From Gammaproteobacteria bacterium (lineage in GTDB: Bacteria; Pseudomonadota; Gammaproteobacteria; Arenicellales; Arenicellaceae): DNA of 44,589 nt. Both the position numbers and the translations under genes were made by a program. Of the stretch, positions 39,797 through 44,589 are shown piece by piece; positions within the stretch are counted from its first letter, which is position 1, and the number at the start of each line of letters is the position of its first letter. The notes under the pieces were generated by a model. That model ran no database searches. It saw only the letters and a list, made by a program, of their open reading frames with translations, and was not told the origin of the DNA. The DNA lies in NCBI GenBank assembly GCA_013002025.1, contig JABDKW010000041.1, positions 1 to 44,589 of the forward strand, given 5' to 3'.

Positions 39797-42067
39797 ATGG
39801 CACTAAGAGAATTTATTAAAAAAGTTTCCAGCCCGGTGCCGGTAATCTCGGTCTGTACCGCGCTGTTGTTCGCACTGAGCTTTTTAATCGTGCAATCGCT
39901 GAGTGAAGAAGATTCTGGCGAATTGCAGTTCTGGATCACCCTGGTCGGCGGCGTCGGCATCGGCTTGTTGACCTTCTTCCTGCTGACCAATTGTTATTCG
40001 CTGTATCGGCAATATGCGCGCAATGAAATAGGTTCACGACTGACTGCCAAATTGGTGGTCATATTTTTGTTCCTCACGGTTATTCCTTTTTCGCTAATCT
40101 ACTTCTTTTCCATCCAATTTCTGAATAAAGGGGTGGATAGCTGGTTTGATGTGAGAGTGGAACAGGCTGTTCAGGACGCTCTACTACTGGGCCAGACATC
40201 GCTGGAAGGAATAAAGCAGGAAATCACCATCGATGTCGAAAACTATGCCAATAACTTGCCCAAAAACCTCGACCCCAGCCAGCTGCTGCGCACGCTGGAT
40301 GAGATTCGGGAACTGGAAGATTACATCGAGCTATCGCTGTACACCGACGACGGGCGCATCCTTGCCTTCAGCAGTGTCGACTCCGCCAAAATGTTGCCTA
40401 ACACACCTGGAGACGATGCCTTCACCGAATTACGCTTAAACCAAACCTACACCTCGCTGGAACCAATCTCTAAAAATACCCAGCAGTTCAGGGTCGTGGC
40501 GCCGATTCAGACCCAGTCATTGGGCCGTGAGTTCTATGGATTGCAGGCAATAAAACTATTACCGCTTCGCTTTGCAGCACTGGCCAGCAGCGTTGAAACC
40601 GCCTCCAATCAATACGACCAGATGCTGTTCGCACGCGGACCGCTCAAGTTCAGCCTGATCGTAACCCTGAGTTTGATCTCTTTGGCCAGCCTGTTATTTT
40701 CAATACTTACCGCGGTTTACCTGTCCAGACGATTGGTTGCACCAATCTCTAACTTGGCGGCAGGCACGCGCAAGATTGCGGCTGGCGATTACGGTTCACA
40801 CCTACCGGTTACCAGCACCGATGAACTCGGCATCCTGACTGAATCGTTCAACGATATGAGTCAGAAAATTGAAGAGGCACAGCAAGTGGCGCTTAGCAGT
40901 CAACAGGAAACTGAGCGTCAGAAAGGCTACCTCGAAGCGGTACTGACCAATTTGTCGTCTGGTGTGTTTTCGTTTGATAGCGAAGGGGAGCTGCAAATCT
41001 GCAACAGCGCCGCGGCAGAAATTCTGGGCCTGGAGCTGAACTCTGCTGTGGGCCGCAGTGCTGCTGAGTTGGGCCGTGAGCACAAAGAGTTAAAAACTTT
41101 TTTCAATCTTATCGAGCGCGGCATTAATTCAGGCCAAGCCGACTGGCAGGACGAAACTACCCTGTTAGGCGCCCATGGCCGGCAGATGTTAATTTTGCGC
41201 GGCACCCTCTTGCACACCATTGATCAACGAACCGACCCTGGCGAAGGAAATAGCCGGCAGATCACCAATCATGTTGTGGTCTTTGATGATGTCACTAATT
41301 TGATTCAAGCCCAGCGCGACGCTGCCTGGGGTGAGGTGGCCAGACGGCTGGCTCATGAGATAAAGAATCCACTAACACCTATTCAATTATCAGCGGAACG
41401 CATCCGGCACAAATTTTCAGAGCAACAGGGTGATGAGTTCAAACATACTCTGGAGCGCAGCACCCAGACTATTGTGCAACAAGTGGAAGCCATGAAAGAA
41501 ATGGTGAATGCGTTCTCCAGTTACGCCCAGCCGGTGCGCGCGCAACTGCAGCCATTGGATCTGAACCAATTGATCAGAGAAGTAATCGAACTGCATACGA
41601 GTGCATTAAAAGATGTTGAGGTGAAGCTTGAGTTGGATGCTGAGCTACCGCTCATAAAAGCCAATACTACTGCGCTGCGTCAGGTGCTGAATAATCTGCT
41701 AATCAATGCCTGCCATGCGCTCGAGGAAGTAGATCGGGGCTGCCTGCGCATCACCACCAACCGCGCAGCCAAGGTGGCCGGCAACTACATCGATCTGGTA
41801 GTACAGGATAATGGTAGCGGCATTCCGACCGACATCCGCGAATCTCTATTCGACCCCTATGTGAGCAGTAAAGCAAAGGGGTCCGGTCTCGGCCTGGCAA
41901 TCGTCAAGCGCATCGTCGAAGAACACAGCGGCTCGGTATGGGCTCGCGACGCCGAACATGGCGGCACCGAAATGTATCTGCGGCTACCCATTAATGCGAT
42001 GCAAACCTATCGTGGCAATCGCACTCAAAATACATTACATTCAGAACAGTCAGAGCAAGCCGATTAG
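39797..42067 (+). CDS. ntrY: Sensor histidine kinase NtrY
   Basis: A 756-aa membrane kinase. Transmembrane helices lie at about 15-33, 45-65, 84-106 and 285-308, with a periplasmic sensing domain between the third and fourth. HAMP (about 309-362), PAS (about 375-500), HisKA with phospho-His520 (RRLAHEIKNPLTP) and HATPase_c with N and G boxes (NNLLINACHAL, DNGSGIP, GSGLGLAIVKRIV) follow. It phosphorylates NtrX, encoded 90 bp downstream. NtrYX systems are linked to nitrogen, redox or envelope control in various proteobacteria. Its signal cannot be read from sequence. Confidence 0.95.
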   Translation: MALREFIKKVSSPVPVISVCTALLFALSFLIVQSLSEEDSGELQFWITLVGGVGIGLLTFFLLTNCYSLYRQYARNEIGSRLTAKLVVIFLFLTVIPFSLIYFFSIQFLNKGVDSWFDVRVEQAVQDALLLGQTSLEGIKQEITIDVENYANNLPKNLDPSQLLRTLDEIRELEDYIELSLYTDDGRILAFSSVDSAKMLPNTPGDDAFTELRLNQTYTSLEPISKNTQQFRVVAPIQTQSLGREFYGLQAIKLLPLRFAALASSVETASNQYDQMLFARGPLKFSLIVTLSLISLASLLFSILTAVYLSRRLVAPISNLAAGTRKIAAGDYGSHLPVTSTDELGILTESFNDMSQKIEEAQQVALSSQQETERQKGYLEAVLTNLSSGVFSFDSEGELQICNSAAAEILGLELNSAVGRSAAELGREHKELKTFFNLIERGINSGQADWQDETTLLGAHGRQMLILRGTLLHTIDQRTDPGEGNSRQITNHVVVFDDVTNLIQAQRDAAWGEVARRLAHEIKNPLTPIQLSAERIRHKFSEQQGDEFKHTLERSTQTIVQQVEAMKEMVNAFSSYAQPVRAQLQPLDLNQLIREVIELHTSALKDVEVKLELDAELPLIKANTTALRQVLNNLLINACHALEEVDRGCLRITTNRAAKVAGNYIDLVVQDNGSGIPTDIRESLFDPYVSSKAKGSGLGLAIVKRIVEEHSGSVWARDAEHGGTEMYLRLPINAMQTYRGNRTQNTLHSEQSEQAD

Positions 42068-42097
42068 TGCACATGCTTAAACCCCGATTATGTTTTC

Positions 42098-42113
42098 AAA
42101 TCGAACACGATTT
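42098..42113 (+). repeat. Small inverted repeat between ntrY and ntrX
   Basis: Arms AAATCG and CGATTT with a 4-base loop AACA sit in the 90-bp gap. There is no strong T-run. It may be a weak RNA hairpin setting relative ntrX expression, or chance. Confidence 0.3.
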
Positions 42114-42157
42114 AATCATTGCCGTTTGCGCCGAGTTGCCCGCCTGACAATCTTCCT

Positions 42158-43540
42158 GTGAGCAAACAAAAACCGCATATTCTAGTGGTGGATGACGAAC
42201 CGGACATCCGCAATATCTTGCAGGACATTTTGCAAGATGAAGGATACTCCGTGTCGCTGGCTGAAAACGCAGCCCAGGCACGCAGGCAGTTTAATAAAAA
42301 GCGGCCTGACCTTGTATTATTGGATATCTGGATGCCCAAGGAAGATGGTATTTCTGTGCTGCAAAACTGGGTTGATAACGGTGAGCTAAAGCACACACCT
42401 GTCATTATGATCTCAGGTCATGGCACGGTGGAAAATGCGGTCGAAGCCGTAAAATTGGGCGCCTACGATTTTCTTGAGAAGCCACTTAGCACCGGCAAGT
42501 TGCTATTGTGTATTGAACGCGGCCTCGAAAACGCCACGCTGCGGGCTGAAAACAAGCGCCTGAAAACGCGTTTGCAGCATGGCTCGCCGATGATTTCCAA
42601 CAGCGATTCCAGCCAGGAATTAATGCGCCATATTAAACTGCTCGGGCCCACCGACTCCTGGGTGTTTATCACCGGAGAATCTGGCACCGGTAAGCATTTG
42701 GTGGCCCGTAAAATTCACGAGAACAGCCCACGTTCCGAATACGACGTCATTGAACTGAACTTGGCAGCCATGCCCAGCGATTCGGTATCGCAGGCGCTAT
42801 TTGGCAGTGAAGCAGACGGTAAGGTGTTGCCCGGCGCATTTGAGCAGGCCAAAGGTGGCACCCTGGTGATTAATGAAGTATTGGGTCTGAATAGAGACAC
42901 ACAGAACAAATTACTAAGCGCTCTGCAGGAACAACAGTTTATGCGCATCGGGGGCGATCGTTATCTGGAGCTGGACGTGCGCGTAATCGTGACCACCAGC
43001 GGCAATCCGCAACAGGCCGTGCGCGAAGGTGCCTTTAGTGAGGACCTCTATTACCGGCTGAATGTTATTCCGATCAGTGTGCCTTCATTAAGGCAGCGTC
43101 GTAAAGATCTGCCGGAGTTGGTGGAACTGTTCGTGCAGGATATTGCTGAACGAAACGATATCACCCCGCCCAGTATGGCCACGGAAGCATTACAAATGCT
43201 GAGCAGCTATGACTGGCCCGGTAATGTGCGCCAGCTGCAAAACGTTTTACAGCGTTTGATCGTGCTGAATGCCGGGCAAAATATCAACGAAGCGGATGTT
43301 GAAGGAGCCATCGGCGGCGACCTGAATTTACCATCCCAAGCGGCGCAAACGCCGGACTACTTTGACAGTGACATGCGGTCTGCCAAAGAGAAGTTTGAGC
43401 GCGCTTATCTTAGCCATCATCTGGAAACGGTTAATGGTAATGTGAGTGAGCTGGCGAAAAAGGTCGGCTTGGAACGTACCCATCTGTATCGGAAATTAAA
43501 AAACCTGGATATCAACGCGCGCGATGCCAAGGGCAGATAA
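42158..43540 (+). CDS. ntrX: Response regulator NtrX, AAA+ domain lacking GAFTGA
   Basis: A 460-aa protein with a receiver domain (D12/D13, phospho-acceptor D56, S86, K108), an AAA+ domain and a C-terminal Fis-type helix-turn-helix (GNVSELAKKVGLERTHLYRKLK). Walker A is GESGTGKH (173-180). The L1 loop that should hold GAFTGA is shortened to SEADGKVLPGA, and Walker B reads TLVINE, with Asn239 where Asp is usual. Activation of sigma-54 RNA polymerase is therefore unlikely, and it may regulate as a simple DNA-binding protein. The start is GTG 42158 (SKQKPHILVVDDEP), matching the family N-terminus; TTG 42119 is less likely. Confidence 0.93.
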   Translation: MSKQKPHILVVDDEPDIRNILQDILQDEGYSVSLAENAAQARRQFNKKRPDLVLLDIWMPKEDGISVLQNWVDNGELKHTPVIMISGHGTVENAVEAVKLGAYDFLEKPLSTGKLLLCIERGLENATLRAENKRLKTRLQHGSPMISNSDSSQELMRHIKLLGPTDSWVFITGESGTGKHLVARKIHENSPRSEYDVIELNLAAMPSDSVSQALFGSEADGKVLPGAFEQAKGGTLVINEVLGLNRDTQNKLLSALQEQQFMRIGGDRYLELDVRVIVTTSGNPQQAVREGAFSEDLYYRLNVIPISVPSLRQRRKDLPELVELFVQDIAERNDITPPSMATEALQMLSSYDWPGNVRQLQNVLQRLIVLNAGQNINEADVEGAIGGDLNLPSQAAQTPDYFDSDMRSAKEKFERAYLSHHLETVNGNVSELAKKVGLERTHLYRKLKNLDINARDAKGR

Positions 43541-43543
43541 GTT

Positions 43544-44589
43544 ATGAAAATATTGATACTGGGTGCCAGCCAGGTGGGCTCTTCGATTGCCGAAGTGCTG
43601 GTCGGAGAGGAAAACGATGTGACGATCGTCGATATCAACCACCGGCCCTTGATGCAATTGCAGAACCGCTTGGATATTCGTACCGTGCAAGGCAACGCGG
43701 CTCACCCATCCGTGCTGCGGTCTGCCGGCGCAGAGGATGCTTCATTGGTGCTGGCGGTGACCGACAACGACGAAGTCAACATGGTGGCCTGTCAGGTTGC
43801 TGAAACCCTGTTTGATACGCCCACCAAAATCGCCCGCATACGATCCCGTGAATATCGCAAGAACCAGGAATTGTTCGATAGTGACACCGGTTTTAAGATT
43901 GATGTGATTATTTCCCCCGAGGTTATCGTCAAAGATCATATAACCCGGCTGATTGAATTTCCCGGCGCTCTGCAGGTGCTGGATTTTGCCGATGGCCTGG
44001 TACAACTGGTTGGTGTAAAGGCGGTCGAAGGCGGTGCACTAATCAATTGCCAGTTGTCTGAATTAGGGCAACATATCCCGCATATCGAAACACGGGTGGC
44101 CGCGATCTACCGCGATAAAGAAGTAATCACCCCCACCTCCACCACAGAGATCAAACAAGGCGATGAAGTGTTTTTCGTGGCTGCCCGGCAACACATCAAA
44201 CCTATTATGGAAGAGATGCGTGGCCGCAGCGACAAGACTAAGCGTATCTTTATTGCCGGTGGCGGCAATATCGGCTTGAGCCTGGCGCAGGGATTGGAGC
44301 GCGAGGGATACAGCGTAAAATTAATCGAGTTTGACCCGCAGCGTGCTGCAGTCATCGCAGATCAGGTGCGAGATGTGGTGGTTCTCAATGGTGATGCCGC
44401 AGACGCTGGTTTATTGCTGCAGGAAAACATTGAGTTCGCCGATATTTTTTGTGCGGTAACAGAAAAAGATGAGATCAATATATTGTCTGCTACCTTGGCT
44501 AAGCGGCTCGGTGCGCGTCGGGTGATGGCACTGGTAAATCGGCCGGCATATGTCGAGCATCTGGAGCATCGCGACATCAATGTCATTAT
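43544..44589 (+). CDS. trkA: Trk potassium uptake regulator TrkA (3' end cut by window edge)
   Basis: Starts 3 bp after ntrX and runs off the right edge after 348 codons of an expected 450-460. It has the N-terminal RCK Rossmann site (KILILGASQVGSSIAEVL), a TrkA-C domain, then the second RCK half (IFIAGGGNIGLSLAQGL). TrkA is the peripheral NAD(H)/nucleotide-binding subunit gating TrkH/TrkG potassium transport. Co-transcription with ntrYX is common in gammaproteobacteria. Confidence 0.96.
   Translation, partial: MKILILGASQVGSSIAEVLVGEENDVTIVDINHRPLMQLQNRLDIRTVQGNAAHPSVLRSAGAEDASLVLAVTDNDEVNMVACQVAETLFDTPTKIARIRSREYRKNQELFDSDTGFKIDVIISPEVIVKDHITRLIEFPGALQVLDFADGLVQLVGVKAVEGGALINCQLSELGQHIPHIETRVAAIYRDKEVITPTSTTEIKQGDEVFFVAARQHIKPIMEEMRGRSDKTKRIFIAGGGNIGLSLAQGLEREGYSVKLIEFDPQRAAVIADQVRDVVVLNGDAADAGLLLQENIEFADIFCAVTEKDEINILSATLAKRLGARRVMALVNRPAYVEHLEHRDINVI

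Overview
This window is chromosomal DNA of a Gram-negative, type IV piliated gammaproteobacterium. The evidence is core-gene order: mrcA divergent from pilMNOPQ-aroK, then gltBD-hemE; and topA-smg-dprA-tsaP divergent from def-fmt-rsmB-(DUF4390)-ntrYX-trkA. Both blocks resemble Pseudomonas and related lineages. Many secreted proteins and a lysine-catabolic module would fit a free-living, possibly marine heterotroph, but the species cannot be named from sequence alone. I see no tRNA, rRNA, insertion sequence, phage gene or CRISPR array. Coding density is very high: the longest gene-free stretches are about 287 bp (gltB-aroK), 237 bp (tsaP-def) and 203 bp (DUF1800 gene-pepN).

Layout. 1-5850 (minus): an operon of three exported proteins, a DUF1800 protein, a Tat-exported DUF1501 protein and a CXXCH-containing glucose/sorbosone dehydrogenase-like protein cut by the window edge. 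6054-10057 (minus): pepN, rnm (PHP phosphoesterase) and thpR. 10167-13385: a lysine-degradation module, amaB-type aldehyde dehydrogenase plus a saccharopine/lysine 6-dehydrogenase family enzyme, divergent from an Lrp/AsnC regulator. 13386-21665 (minus): gltB-gltD-pyrF-hemE-dual-specificity phosphatase, linking nitrogen assimilation, pyrimidine and haem synthesis.

21953-27725 (minus): pilM-N-O-P-Q, a strong terminator, then aroK. aroB and damX, which usually follow aroK in this neighbourhood, are absent. 27879-30524 (plus): mrcA (PBP1a), convergent with topA. 30530-36231 (minus): tsaP-dprA-smg-topA. 36469-44589 (plus): def-fmt-rsmB-DUF4390-ntrY-ntrX-trkA, with trkA cut by the right edge.

How it fits together. 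PilMNOPQ and TsaP, in two separate loci, together supply the alignment complex, the secretin and the secretin-anchoring protein of the type IV pilus. def/fmt/rsmB serve translation initiation and ribosome maturation. ntrYX-trkA is an envelope/redox or nitrogen two-component system beside a potassium-uptake regulator. The least understood part is the secreted DUF1800/DUF1501/cytochrome-dehydrogenase operon. The most striking single-gene feature is an NtrX whose AAA+ domain lacks the sigma-54 GAFTGA loop and has Asn in place of the Walker B Asp.
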